In this document: positions 10,600-19,833 of the stretch, piece by piece
Layout: each line of letters starts with the position of its first letter
Position numbering within the stretch: the stretch's first letter is position 1
Source: Luteimonas sp. S4-F44
GTDB lineage: Bacteria > Pseudomonadota > Gammaproteobacteria > Xanthomonadales > Xanthomonadaceae
Length of the DNA: 64,000 bases
Assembly (NCBI RefSeq): GCF_022637415.1
Contig: NZ_CP093340.1
Location: forward strand, 3,181,501-3,245,500
Direction of reading: 5' to 3'
Notes under the pieces: generated by a model
Seen by the model: only the letters and a program-made list of their open reading frames with translations
Database searches by the model: none
Told to the model about the DNA's origin: nothing
Position numbers and translations under genes: made by a program

Positions 10600-10714
10600 T
10601 CCGAGCCGCCGCGACCTCCGGGTCGCTTCCCTCTTTTGCGATGGCCGCGCGTTGCGCGGCATCGTGCGTGCGCGCGTGTCCAGGCCGCGTCGCACGCAAC
10701 ACCGGATCCTGCCC

Positions 10715-12946
10715 ATGCTCCGTTCCACCTCGTTCGGGCTGTTGTTAGCCCCCGCCGCGCCGTGCGCCTTTCGATCGTTGGGTCCGCTCGCCGGGCTGAT
10801 GGCCCTCGCGCTGTCGCCTTCCGCACTGGCGCAATCGACCCCGCAGTCCAATCCCTCACCCACTACGCTGGACGCCTTGCAGGTGCGCGGCCAACGCCTG
10901 CGCACGCTCGATGCGCCGCAACACACCGGCAGCCGCTTGGGCCTCACCCAGCGCGAGACGCCGGCCTCGCTGCAGGTGATCGACCGCGAGGAGATCGCAC
11001 GCCGGGGCGCCCGCACCACCCGCGAGGCCTTCGAGCTGGCGCAGGGCGCAATGGTCGGCAATGTGCCCGGCAACCCCGCCGTCGTGACCCTGCGCGGCTT
11101 CAGCGGCAACACCGTCTCGGTGCTGCACGACGGCGTGCGCCTGGGCGCGTCGACCTTCGTCACGCGTGATGTCGACACCTGGTCGCTGGAACGCATGGAG
11201 GTCCTGCGCGGCCCGGCCTCGGTGTTGTACGGCGAAGGTGCGATGGGTGGCGCGATCAACCTGGTGACGCGTCGGCCCAGCACCGACGGCGCAGCAATCG
11301 ACGGCATGCTCGGCATCGGCAGCTTCGGCACCCGCCGTGCCGGGCTGGGCATCAACCAGCCGATCTCGGACACACTCGCGGTTCGGATCGACGCCAGTGG
11401 CTTGCGCGCCGACAGTCTCTACGACATCGAGCGCAACGCGGTCGAGACGTCCACGCTGTCGGCAAGTGCGGCATGGACGCCGCGCGAGTCACTGTCGATG
11501 CTGCTGTCCTGGCAACACGCGCAGGACAAGAGCGCCGGGACCTATCAGGGCGCACCGATGATCGCCATCGAGGACGCGATCGCGCCATCGCGTGTGGTGC
11601 GCAGCGCCGATGGCCTGGTGATCGACCGCGCCACCCGCCACACCAACTACAACCCGATCGGCGCCTACACCAGCGCTCGCAGCAATCTCTTGCGCTGGCA
11701 CACCACCCTCGCGCTGTCGCCGACCTGGCAGCTGCGCAACGATCTGGCGTATTACCGCGCCGATCGCGATTTCGTCTACTCCGACGACTGGCGTTACGAC
11801 CGCGGCACCGGCCTGTACGCCCGCAGCGTTGAGCGCGTGGTCCACGATCACCGCTTCTGGAACGAGCGCCTGGCCCTCGCCTACCACGGCCCGCTTGCGG
11901 GGCGGCGCAACCGCTTCACCGTCGGCGTGGAGATCAACGACACCGACTTCATCAATCCACGCCAGAGCGGCCTCACCACACCGGTCACACCGATCGATCC
12001 AGTACTGGGTACGTTCCCCGGCGCCGATTCGAACGCCTTCACCAGCGACCAGGTCTTCCGGACCGGGCTACGCACCCATGCGGTGTTCGTGGAGGACGCC
12101 TTCAACCTCACGCCGCGCTGGCTGCTGGTCGGCGGCGTGCGCTACGAGCGGATCGACCTCGACCGCGCCATCGACGATCGCATCAGCGGTGCCCGCACGA
12201 CATTCGCGCCGCGCTACACGCCGCTCTCGTGGCGCCTGGGCAGCGTGTTCGACCTGCGCGACCACCTGCAGCTGTACGGCCAGGTTTCCACCGCGGCCAG
12301 CCCGGTCTCGAGCATGCTCACGTTGCAGACCGCGTCGGGCCGCTTCGATCTGACCGATGCACGCGCAGCCGAGGTTGGCCTGAAGGCCGAGGCCTGGGAT
12401 ACGCTCCTGTCGCTGACCGCCGCCGCGTACCGTATCGAGCGCGACGGCATCCTGACCCGCGATCCGGCCAACCCGATGATCAGCGTGCAGGGTGGCCGCC
12501 AATCCTCGCAGGGCCTGGAGCTGGCCGCCGACCTTCAGGCGACGCGCGGCCTGCGGCTGGAGGCTTCGGCCACGTGGGGCCGCGCACGCTTCGATGAGCT
12601 GATCGAAGCCGGCGGCTTCGACCGCCGCGGCCGTCGCCCCAGCAACGTGCCCAATGGCACCGCATCACTCGCAGCAACGTATCGCTTCGCCAGCGTGCCC
12701 GTCTCGCTCGGGGCCAGTGGCCACCACGTCGGCGGCTTCTACACCGACAACGCCAACACCTATTACGTGCGCGGCCGCACGACGTTCGATGCCTGGGCCG
12801 GTTACGACTGGCCCCGCGTGTCGCTGGCGCTGCGCGTGCGCAACGCCGGCGACGCCCTCTACGGCGAGTACTCCGGCTACCCCGCCACTCATGTCTATCT
12901 CGGCGCGCCGCGCAGCGTCGAGATGACTCTGCGCACGCGGTTCTGA
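10715..12946 (+). CDS. TonB-dependent outer-membrane receptor (siderophore type)
   Basis: 743 residues. A signal region (LAGLMALALSPSALAQ) is followed by a TonB-box-like stretch (TTLDALQVRG). The plug domain carries typical motifs (TPASLQVIDREEIARRG, VTLRGFSGN, LERMEVLRGPASVLYG, GGAINLVTRRP). The barrel ends in a C-terminal Phe (RTRF). It resembles ferric-siderophore receptors of the FhuA/FoxA kind. It lies between a DUF2946 gene and a PepSY gene two bases downstream, so the three are likely one operon for metal-chelate uptake. An earlier start at 10652 would push the signal peptide too far inside; the ATG at 10715 fits better. Confidence 0.85.
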   Translation: MLRSTSFGLLLAPAAPCAFRSLGPLAGLMALALSPSALAQSTPQSNPSPTTLDALQVRGQRLRTLDAPQHTGSRLGLTQRETPASLQVIDREEIARRGARTTREAFELAQGAMVGNVPGNPAVVTLRGFSGNTVSVLHDGVRLGASTFVTRDVDTWSLERMEVLRGPASVLYGEGAMGGAINLVTRRPSTDGAAIDGMLGIGSFGTRRAGLGINQPISDTLAVRIDASGLRADSLYDIERNAVETSTLSASAAWTPRESLSMLLSWQHAQDKSAGTYQGAPMIAIEDAIAPSRVVRSADGLVIDRATRHTNYNPIGAYTSARSNLLRWHTTLALSPTWQLRNDLAYYRADRDFVYSDDWRYDRGTGLYARSVERVVHDHRFWNERLALAYHGPLAGRRNRFTVGVEINDTDFINPRQSGLTTPVTPIDPVLGTFPGADSNAFTSDQVFRTGLRTHAVFVEDAFNLTPRWLLVGGVRYERIDLDRAIDDRISGARTTFAPRYTPLSWRLGSVFDLRDHLQLYGQVSTAASPVSSMLTLQTASGRFDLTDARAAEVGLKAEAWDTLLSLTAAAYRIERDGILTRDPANPMISVQGGRQSSQGLELAADLQATRGLRLEASATWGRARFDELIEAGGFDRRGRRPSNVPNGTASLAATYRFASVPVSLGASGHHVGGFYTDNANTYYVRGRTTFDAWAGYDWPRVSLALRVRNAGDALYGEYSGYPATHVYLGAPRSVEMTLRTRF

Positions 12947-12948
12947 GC

Positions 12949-14358
12949 ATGGCCAGGTCCATGTCCGCCCCCGCACCGCGCCCCGGCAGCGGCCGCTATC
13001 GCCTGTTCTGGCGCTGGCACCTCTATGCCGGCCTGTTCGTCGCGCCTTTCTTGCTGGTGCTCGCAGTCACCGGCGCGATCTACCTCTTCAACGATGAACT
13101 CAACGACGCGTTCTACCCGCACCTGCGCTTCACACCCGCGCCCTGGACGGAACGCGTGTCCCTGGGCGACATGATCGACGCCGCCCACGCCACCGTACCC
13201 GACGCCACGCCGACACGGATCGACCTGCCGGCAGACAATCGCCGCGCCGCACAGGTGCGTCTTGAGCTGGCCGACGGTGCAAGCCGCATCGCCTATGTCG
13301 ACCCCGCCGACGGCACCGTGCTCGGCGTCCTCGCACCTGCGCGGACACTGGTCGGCATCGCGGACCGGCTGCACGGCTCGCTGATGCTCGGCACGTTCGG
13401 CCGCTACGTGATGGAACTCGCGGCGTGCTGGACCGTAATGCTGATCATCAGCGGTCTGTATCTGGGCTGGCCGCGCGCAGCCGACGGGCGCGGGTGGCGC
13501 ATCGCATTACCGGATCTGCGCGCCCGCGGCCGCCGGCTGTGGACCTCGCTCCATCGCGCCACCGGGCTCTGGGTCGCGCTGCTGGTGCTGTTCCTGGTCG
13601 CCACCGGCCTGCCGTGGGCGGTGTTCTGGGGCGGCTGGATCCGCGGTGGCGCCGAACTCGTCGGCGAAGGCTACCCCGCGGTCTACCGGCGCTATGCCGC
13701 GCCGCAGGCACCCCAGGTCGGCGACGCCTTCAACGACGTGCCGTGGACCCTGCAACACGCACCGATGCCGGCCGCCGATCCAACATCGGGCCACCACGAC
13801 CATGGCGCGTCCGCACCACGGCCCGGTGCTCGGCACTGGACGACGGCCGGCCTGGAACGTGCGATCGCCCACATCCGCGCCGCCGGCACCGACGACGAGC
13901 TGCGCGTGTTCCTGCCCAGCCAAGCCCGCGGCGCACTGATGGCCTACACCTATCCCGCGCGGCCGCAGGGCCAGGTCACCTACCACTTTGATCGCGAGGG
14001 CGCGCTGCTGGTCAGCACCGGTTTCGACGACTACGGCGTCGTCGCCCAGGCGATCGAACTAGGCGTGCAACTGCACATGGGGAACTACTTCGGGCGGCTC
14101 AACCAACTGGTGATGCTCGCGGCCTGCATCGGCGTGGTGGTGCTGGTCGTCACCGGCACCACGATGTGGTGGCGTCGGCGTCCGCCTGGCCGTATCGGTG
14201 CACCCGCCTCCAGCACCCGCATCCCGACCCGCGCCCTGCTCGCGCTGCTGCTGATCTCGGCCGTTGTGCTGCCGCTGCTCGCCACCTCGCTGCTCGTGGT
14301 ACTCGCGTTCGACCGCTGGGTGCGGCCGCACATCGCGGCCTTGCGTTGGCTGCGCTGA
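12949..14358 (+). CDS. PepSY-associated transmembrane protein (PiuB-like)
   Basis: 469 residues with about four membrane helices. The first follows the family-typical YRLFWRWHLYAGLFVAPFLL entry motif; others lie near residues 155-175, 205-225 and 380-400, with PepSY-type periplasmic segments between them. This family is found beside siderophore receptors and is thought to reduce or release iron at the inner membrane. The gene starts two bases after the receptor stop, so the two are surely co-transcribed. A His-rich loop (HHDHGAS) near residue 280 could bind metal. Part of this gene is duplicated as a decayed copy at 16590-16815. Confidence 0.8.
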   Translation: MARSMSAPAPRPGSGRYRLFWRWHLYAGLFVAPFLLVLAVTGAIYLFNDELNDAFYPHLRFTPAPWTERVSLGDMIDAAHATVPDATPTRIDLPADNRRAAQVRLELADGASRIAYVDPADGTVLGVLAPARTLVGIADRLHGSLMLGTFGRYVMELAACWTVMLIISGLYLGWPRAADGRGWRIALPDLRARGRRLWTSLHRATGLWVALLVLFLVATGLPWAVFWGGWIRGGAELVGEGYPAVYRRYAAPQAPQVGDAFNDVPWTLQHAPMPAADPTSGHHDHGASAPRPGARHWTTAGLERAIAHIRAAGTDDELRVFLPSQARGALMAYTYPARPQGQVTYHFDREGALLVSTGFDDYGVVAQAIELGVQLHMGNYFGRLNQLVMLAACIGVVVLVVTGTTMWWRRRPPGRIGAPASSTRIPTRALLALLLISAVVLPLLATSLLVVLAFDRWVRPHIAALRWLR

Positions 14359-14410
14359 GTGCGTCTTGCCGGGCCGGGACGTGCACACCTCGAGCTTGGT
14401 TGAACGTGAA

Positions 14411-14427
14411 ATGTAATGTTATTACAT
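14411..14427. promoter_or_regulatory. Zur-type palindrome upstream of TonB receptor
   Basis: A perfect 7-bp inverted repeat (ATGTAAT / ATTACAT, 3-nt centre). The 18 bases from 14413 match 15 of 18 positions of the proteobacterial Zur consensus GTAATGTTATAACATTAC as I recall it. It overlaps the spacer and -10 area of a plausible promoter (TTGAAC at 14400-14405), the usual place for a repressor site, and lies ~50 nt before the receptor start. This suggests zinc-repressed expression. The Fur consensus fits less well. Confidence 0.6.
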
Positions 14428-14478
14428 GATAGATTGCGCGCCCGCGCTGGCCCCCAGGTCGGCGTTTCCCCCGTCCCA

Positions 14479-16527
14479 ATGCGACTCCCCATGCCCGCCC
14501 ACCCCCTGCATCTCGCCCTGATGGCCGCCCTGACCAGCGGCGCTGCGCACGCCCAAGCGGTCGACACCACGATGGGCACCCTACATGTGCACCAGGGCCG
14601 CGGACAGCTGACCGCGCACGAAGTGCTGACCTCGGTCGACGTGCTCGGCGCCGAACGCATCGAAGACCAGACCGTAGCGCAGAGCTGGGAATTGCTCGGC
14701 CAGATGCCGGGCATCCAGCTCACCGAGACCCGCCAGGGCGCCGAGTCGGGCAAGGTCAGCTTCCGCGCCTTCAATGGCGAGGGCTATCTCAACGCCATCA
14801 AGACCCTGATCGACGGCATCCCGAGCAACGTCAACAGCGGCAACCAGCGCTTCATCGACATGCTGTTTCCGCTGGAGATCGACTACATCGAAGTCGTGCG
14901 CGGCACCAACGACCCGCGCTACGGCCTGCACAACATCGGCGGCAACATCAACTTCGGCACGCGCCAGGGCGGCACCTACACCGATGCCCGGCTCACCTAC
15001 GGCAGCTTCGCCACCCGCCAGGCACAGCTCGCTGTGGGTCGCGAACACGGCGACGTCGCACAGAACTACTTCGTCGGCGTCCAGGCCTCGGACGGCTATC
15101 GCGAGCACGACCACTCGGAAAAGTACTCGCTGGGCGGCAAATGGTTCTACGGCAGCCTCGAGGACGGCATGCGCATCGGCCTGACCGCACGCGCCTACCG
15201 CCATCAGGCCGACGAGCCCGGCTTCATGACCGCAGACGAATTGCAGGCCGGGCGCCGCCGTTCGGCGCTGCGCAATGCCCATGACGGCGACGACCGCAGC
15301 ATGCGCCAGTTCGGCCTGCACATGGACCTCGCCCTGACGGAAGCACTGGTGCTGAGCACCAAGCTCTATCACAACCGCTACCACGACGACCGCCGCATCA
15401 CCTTCAGCGACGTGCCCACCGGCAACGCCCCGCGCCAGCGGCGCGTCTGGGACGAAGCGCAATCGGGCCTGCTCGCCACACTCACCTGGGCGGCCCACCC
15501 GGCCCTCACCCTCGAGGCCGGCGCGAACTACGAGCAGCAGCACAACGGCTACGTGCGCGAACGGTTCGCCTACAGCGCGCCGACCGACTTCGATGCCACC
15601 CCCGCACGCATCCAGAACGACGACCACCACACCTTCCACAATGCAGGCGCGTACCTGCAGGCGATCTGGCAACCCACCGCGTCGCTGAAGATCGTGCCGG
15701 CCTATCGCATCGACCGCTTCGATGGCGCAACCCAGCTGCCCGGCGGCGTGCGTGCCGCCTTGCAGGACTACGGCACGATCGGCCAGCCCAAACTCAGCGT
15801 GGTCTACGGACTCGATGCCGACACCAACCTCTATGCCAACTGGGGCCGCACCTTCCAAGTGCTGACCGGCAGCACGCCACCGGCCTACCTCACGCCCGGG
15901 CAGGCGGCGATGCGCCCCTCCACCAACACCGGCATGGAGGCCGGCCTGCGCTTCAGGCCGTTCGCCGGCACCCGCGGGCGCCTGGCGGTGTGGCAGCAGG
16001 ATGCCGAGAACGAAATTTCCAACATGCCCGCCACCGGCACCACCGTGGTGCTGGGCAAGACGCGTCGGCGCGGCGTGGACCTGCAGCTCGATGCGCAGAT
16101 CGGCGAGAAGTGGACGCTATGGGCCTCGCACGCCTACCAGGAGGCGAAGATCGAGCGCGACGGTCGCGCCCCGAGCGTGTCGATCGAAGGCAACGAAGTC
16201 GCCGCCACGCCCCGCACCATCAGCACCCTCGGCCTCGACTACCGCGCCACGGACGCCCTGCAGTTCGGACTACAGGGACGGGCGCAGGGCGACTACTACC
16301 TCGAAGAGCGGAACCTCACCGACAAGTTCGGCGGCTTCGCAGTGCTCGATCTGAGCGCCAAGCTCCGCCTCACCCCGCGTACCAGCGTGGACGTGCAGCT
16401 GCGCAACGTCACCGGGCGCGAGTATGTCTACGCCTGGTACGACAGCTTCTTCTGGGAAGAGGCCCGGCCCATGTTTTCGCCGTCGGCGGGGCGGAGTGCG
16501 TTTGTGTCGGTGACGGTGAAGCTGTAG
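14479..16527 (+). CDS. TonB-dependent receptor, probably zinc-regulated
   Basis: 682 residues. A short signal (HLALMAALTSGAAHAQ) precedes a plug domain (DVLGAERIEDQTVAQSWELL, FNGEGYLNAIKTLIDGIPSN, YIEVVRGTNDPRYGLHNIGG). The barrel contains the extracellular-looking segments REHDHSEK, YHNRYHDD and NDDHHTFHN, and ends in a final hydrophobic strand (FVSVTVKL). The His/Asp-rich loops and the upstream Zur-type palindrome suggest uptake of zinc or a zinc chelate rather than iron; this is inference. It follows the PepSY gene by 120 nt but has its own promoter region. A decayed copy of its 3' end lies at 17462-17690. Start chosen to give a normal signal peptide; no strong ribosome site. Confidence 0.75.
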   Translation: MRLPMPAHPLHLALMAALTSGAAHAQAVDTTMGTLHVHQGRGQLTAHEVLTSVDVLGAERIEDQTVAQSWELLGQMPGIQLTETRQGAESGKVSFRAFNGEGYLNAIKTLIDGIPSNVNSGNQRFIDMLFPLEIDYIEVVRGTNDPRYGLHNIGGNINFGTRQGGTYTDARLTYGSFATRQAQLAVGREHGDVAQNYFVGVQASDGYREHDHSEKYSLGGKWFYGSLEDGMRIGLTARAYRHQADEPGFMTADELQAGRRRSALRNAHDGDDRSMRQFGLHMDLALTEALVLSTKLYHNRYHDDRRITFSDVPTGNAPRQRRVWDEAQSGLLATLTWAAHPALTLEAGANYEQQHNGYVRERFAYSAPTDFDATPARIQNDDHHTFHNAGAYLQAIWQPTASLKIVPAYRIDRFDGATQLPGGVRAALQDYGTIGQPKLSVVYGLDADTNLYANWGRTFQVLTGSTPPAYLTPGQAAMRPSTNTGMEAGLRFRPFAGTRGRLAVWQQDAENEISNMPATGTTVVLGKTRRRGVDLQLDAQIGEKWTLWASHAYQEAKIERDGRAPSVSIEGNEVAATPRTISTLGLDYRATDALQFGLQGRAQGDYYLEERNLTDKFGGFAVLDLSAKLRLTPRTSVDVQLRNVTGREYVYAWYDSFFWEEARPMFSPSAGRSAFVSVTVKL

Positions 16528-16589
16528 GCGGTGGGACCACACGCAACGCTGTCCCTTTGAGGCGCGGCCTACATAACGAAGCGCGCGGC

Positions 16590-16815
16590 GCGATGATGGC
16601 CTACACCTATCCCGCACCGCCGCACGACCAGGTCACCTACCACTTCGATCGCGAGGCCGCGTTGCTGGTCAGTACCGGTTACGACGACTACGGCCTCGTC
16701 GCCCAGACGATCGAGCTGGGCGTGCAGCTGCACATGGCAACGACTTCGGGCACGTCATCAGGTAGTGATGATCGCTGCCTACATTGGCGTCGTGGTGCTG
16801 ACCTCATCAGGCTTG
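16590..16815 (+). pseudogene. Decayed fragment of a second PepSY gene
   Basis: The stretch MMAYTYPAPPHDQVTYHFDRE to ELGVQLHM is a close copy of the PepSY protein at about 13930-14090, and the match continues in a degraded form to ~16815 (the TM segment IAAYIGVVVL). It has no start and breaks frame near 16740. It is a remnant of a duplication of the neighbouring uptake genes. Confidence 0.75.
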
Positions 16816-16835
16816 CTTCCAAGTCACCCGCAAGC

Positions 16836-17225
16836 TCATCGGAACGGCATCATCGGCTCGAATACTAACCTCGTAACCCCTGCCCCAATGCTTACCTCCC
16901 GGGTCACTTCCACAATCACTTCCCCAGACTGACCCTCATGCACTCTAGGCACGACACGTAGATCTTTACGACCGGCCAAGAAATCGCACACCCCGTCCCC
17001 GCCCACTTGCTTAAGCGATAGCGATCTCGGCTTATTCCAAGGAGGGAATGGTCCATTCAAGAAACCATCAACCAGAACAGAATCCCGAACAATAGTCAGC
17101 CCAAAGACTTCCTCCCCAGACGACAAATCCGTCGAATAGGCAGCTATCAACAGCGGCGCTTGGCAAGCAAAGCACACATAATTAGCGCGGCACTCGCCAC
17201 CTCCACTAATTTCTCTCAACCCCAC
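16836..17225 (-). CDS. Hypothetical protein
   Basis: 129 residues, soluble, with several Cys near the N terminus (GGECRANYVCFACQ) and a beta-rich, charged C-terminal half (DLRVVPRVHEGQSGEVIVEVT). GC is lower than in neighbouring core genes. It lies between two decayed uptake-gene fragments and may have arrived with an Rhs-type cassette or be a broken immunity gene. The start is doubtful and no ribosome site is clear. No family recognised. Confidence 0.35.
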   Translation of the reverse strand: MGLREISGGGECRANYVCFACQAPLLIAAYSTDLSSGEEVFGLTIVRDSVLVDGFLNGPFPPWNKPRSLSLKQVGGDGVCDFLAGRKDLRVVPRVHEGQSGEVIVEVTREVSIGAGVTRLVFEPMMPFR

Positions 17226-17461
17226 CTATTTCGATATCTTTCCAGCTTGCTGAACGTGCGTCTCGAAGATCAATCAAATCCTGCAATTTCATCTGCGGCC
17301 ATCCCAATTGAGTCGACGAACGGCAGAAGCCTTTGGCGTAGTGGCGCGCGCAAAGATTAACCACAGCCGCCTGCTGGTTATTTCCATCCGCTCAATAGAT
17401 GCAGGGCCGCCCATGCCTGCCAGAATATGAAGCTCAACCGTCAAGGTCCCATGCGAGCTTG

Positions 17462-17690
17462 GGGCGATTGAAGGCAACGAAGTGACCGCGACGTCCCGCC
17501 GTCAGCAACCTCATCGACTACAGGAATCAACGCCCTGAATGTCGGGCTGTAAGGCTTGGCGCAGGGCGACTACTACCTCAAATAGCAGGCAACGACTAAT
17601 GTTCGGCTGCTTAGACCGCTCGACCTAACCTTGTCTCACCCACGCGCTGACGTGGACCCCAGCTCGGCCACTATAGTAGTTAGTGGATGC
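17462..17690 (+). pseudogene. Decayed 3' fragment of a TonB receptor
   Basis: The sequence around GAAGGCAACGAAGT and GCGCAGGGCGACTACTACCTC matches the receptor at about 16180-16400, with stops and small indels throughout. Together with the PepSY fragment at 16590-16815 it shows that a PepSY-receptor pair was once duplicated in tandem and has since decayed. Confidence 0.7.
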
Positions 17691-17718
17691 AAGAACGCGA
17701 GCCGCCTTCAGCACGGAG

Positions 17719-18207
17719 TTAGCTCTGAGGCTGCCTACCCTCTATCCATTCTACCAACCTGCCCCTTTCCTCTGCGGCAAATCCACAGTATCTGGCATCG
17801 CCATCTGTTTTGTACGAATAGTCTAACCTCGACGAGGAGAACTGCCCCCTACGATCACCATCCCCGGAGAAATCTATAACTATGTAATGATCAAAGCCGC
17901 CACTAGGGCGCTCCCCATCATTGCCGCAATGCCTAGGGAGCGTGTCGCGCAACTCGCGCATTCCCGATGCATCTTCAACCGAGAAATGCACCGATGGGGA
18001 ACTACGAAGCACTTCTTCAGAAAACTCCACCGGCGAGAATGAGTTGAAATTTCGATAGTAAATTTCAGCGCGATTGTAATCGCTACATAAGTAGTCCTTA
18101 CTAAAATCTTCTCGGCAACCTGAGATAATTACCAGTAGCGATAAAGAGGTAGCCGCCCGCAACACATCTGACCTCGAGACCTTCAATCGCAATTTGGAGT
18201 CGAACAT
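17719..18207 (-). CDS. Putative lipoprotein, unknown function
   Basis: 162 residues with a signal sequence ending in a lipobox (LVIISGC-R), then a soluble, acidic domain rich in Tyr and Ser. An AGAGG ribosome site lies 9 nt before the ATG. It is the third gene after an orphan Rhs tip (18803-19672), 217 nt downstream of another immunity-like gene, and has a lower GC than the core genome. It may be an immunity lipoprotein from a tip/immunity array. I do not recognise the family. Confidence 0.5.
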   Translation of the reverse strand: MFDSKLRLKVSRSDVLRAATSLSLLVIISGCREDFSKDYLCSDYNRAEIYYRNFNSFSPVEFSEEVLRSSPSVHFSVEDASGMRELRDTLPRHCGNDGERPSGGFDHYIVIDFSGDGDRRGQFSSSRLDYSYKTDGDARYCGFAAEERGRLVEWIEGRQPQS

Positions 18208-18424
18208 CTGAATTCAACCTCTCGTCCAGAGTGATTATCCCTCATCCCTTCACCCAACTTCTCGGCCGCAGGACGCTCCCACCCTTAAATTACATTACGC
18301 TCCTCTTGAGTGTTATAATTCGAATCTCTGGTATTTGCATCCAGCTTGAATGCTCCCGGAGCAACGATTTTATTTACAGCGCGCTCGAACTCATGACCCT
18401 AAGTTAAATAATGATAATTAGAAC
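18208..18424. other. AT-rich spacer, no gene seen
   Basis: Short AT-rich spacer between two immunity-like genes. No coding frame, hairpin with T-run or repeat is evident. Confidence 0.4.
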
Positions 18425-18787
18425 TCATCCTGGCGATTGTCGGTAAATAGAATAGTCACAACCGCTGTAATGAGGATAAACATCCCCATAGCAGTACCCC
18501 TCGAGATATTCTAAAACTCCTTCTCTAATAAATATAATGAACCCTATCTCTTCGCAATTCTTGCTTCTTGCGAACACATCGCCCAAGTGAAAACTCGGCT
18601 TACCTTCCAATCCTTCAACGCAACCATTTAGCTCAAACACCACGTAAACACCAGCTGGGCTCTGCGTCCTTTGCACTGCCAGAATCGATTCAAACTGTCG
18701 ACGCAGCGCACATTGTAGATCGCCACTCCCCTCAAGAAGCATTCTTATTGCTTCCTGCTCAATCATAGGAATATCTTCAATCCTCAT
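18425..18787 (-). CDS. Small acidic protein, candidate immunity to the adjacent Rhs tip
   Basis: 120 residues, acidic and soluble, starting MRIEDIPMIEQEAIRMLLEG and ending in a Tyr/Gly-rich tail. It starts 15 nt after the stop of the orphan Rhs tip gene, with GAAAGG upstream as a ribosome site. Size, charge, low GC and position fit a cytoplasmic immunity protein. The family is not recognised, so the role is inferred from context. Confidence 0.55.
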   Translation of the reverse strand: MRIEDIPMIEQEAIRMLLEGSGDLQCALRRQFESILAVQRTQSPAGVYVVFELNGCVEGLEGKPSFHLGDVFARSKNCEEIGFIIFIREGVLEYLEGYCYGDVYPHYSGCDYSIYRQSPG

Positions 18788-18802
18788 ATCTAAAATCGCC
18801 TT

Positions 18803-19672
18803 TCAAAGTTTAATAGGAGGTGTCGGGGGTGGCGGCGGCTTAATGAATGCGGTTCCTATCTTAACCTGGCCATCTATCACATTACCCCTTACCGTCACCT
18901 GCTCACTTCCAACCTTAACTATAGTTTCAAACCTTCCCGCCTTCGACACGTCCACCGACTTCACAGTTGCGCTTTCGATAGCCCTAAACGCCTTAACCTC
19001 GCCACCCAAAGATCTCGCCAACCCACCCAGATTATGTCTCGACTGCGAGAAAATATGATGGATCTTGTTGGTCAGCGCCAGAGATATTCCAGCCTCTCTC
19101 ATGAAGAATCGACCAACCATCCCACGGGCGTTGCCTCCCGCACTTACCGAAAGGGCAAGTTCCGCTTGAGCTTTCGTCAGCTCCATGGCAACCCGTTGTT
19201 CGCAGGCATTGCTACCCCCGCACGCCTGCTGAACTGCTGGCCAAGGGTTGGATGTGCCGGTATTGGACCAGCTCTGCCGACCATCAGGGTCGATGAATCT
19301 ATACGGGTTTCCATCGGCATATCTATAGCGATGAAACTGTCCGACTGGGTTGCTGTGGGCACTCACGGGATCAACGCTCAAGAAGATTCCAAGCATCGGG
19401 TCGTAATAGCGCTGCTGCATGTACACCAACCCAGTCGCCCCGTCCTGGCGATGCCCGGTGTAGCCGATCCCGTCATAGTTGGGCTTGCCAACCGCCGCCC
19501 CGTATGGCGCCCAGTGCGTTCGATCGAGCACGACCCCTGCTTCGTTCGTTACGGCTACTGGGCTTCCCAACAAGTCGGTATGCTGATACTTCACGTGAAC
19601 ATCGATCTGATCGCCGTCAGCACTGGCATCCCGGATGGCGACCTGGCGATCGCCCAAGTACAGATCACGCAC
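18803..19672 (-). CDS. Orphan Rhs C-terminal core with toxin tip
   Basis: 289 residues from a GTG start. The first ~130 residues are the end of an Rhs core (DLYLGDRQVAIRDA, THWAPYGAAVGKPNYDGIGYTG, RYYDPMLGIFLSVDP, NPYRFIDPDGR). The tip follows, with NKIHHIFSQSRHNL and a C-terminal VTVRGNVIDGQVKIGTAF. That ending resembles polymorphic toxin type 35-like tips as I remember them, at low certainty. There is no N-terminal Rhs or signal region; an in-frame stop lies upstream. This is the usual form of a displaced tip kept as a recombination reserve. The gene for a likely immunity protein follows by 15 nt. Confidence 0.7.
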   Translation of the reverse strand: MRDLYLGDRQVAIRDASADGDQIDVHVKYQHTDLLGSPVAVTNEAGVVLDRTHWAPYGAAVGKPNYDGIGYTGHRQDGATGLVYMQQRYYDPMLGIFLSVDPVSAHSNPVGQFHRYRYADGNPYRFIDPDGRQSWSNTGTSNPWPAVQQACGGSNACEQRVAMELTKAQAELALSVSAGGNARGMVGRFFMREAGISLALTNKIHHIFSQSRHNLGGLARSLGGEVKAFRAIESATVKSVDVSKAGRFETIVKVGSEQVTVRGNVIDGQVKIGTAFIKPPPPPTPPIKL

Positions 19673-19833
19673 GACTTCTGCAAGCGCAACAACGTTAGCA
19701 GTTGTTGGTCGAATATCGCGCCGGCAACGCCGGTCACACCGACGTTGCCGAACGGTTCAGGCTACAAATGACAAGCCGCCGATATAGTGGGCTTAGGCGT
19801 GAGAGCCGAGAACTCATCCAATGAATTGTGCCG

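Noticed and set aside
14411..14427. Fur box reading of the palindrome
   Set aside because: The Fur consensus (GATAATGATAATCATTATC) matches clearly worse than the Zur consensus.
19680..19760. Short inverted repeats (GGCAACG...CGTTGCC, AACAA...TTGTT) that looked like an integron attC site
   Set aside because: The core-site pattern does not fit RYYYAAC/GTTRRRY and there is no integrase or cassette structure nearby.
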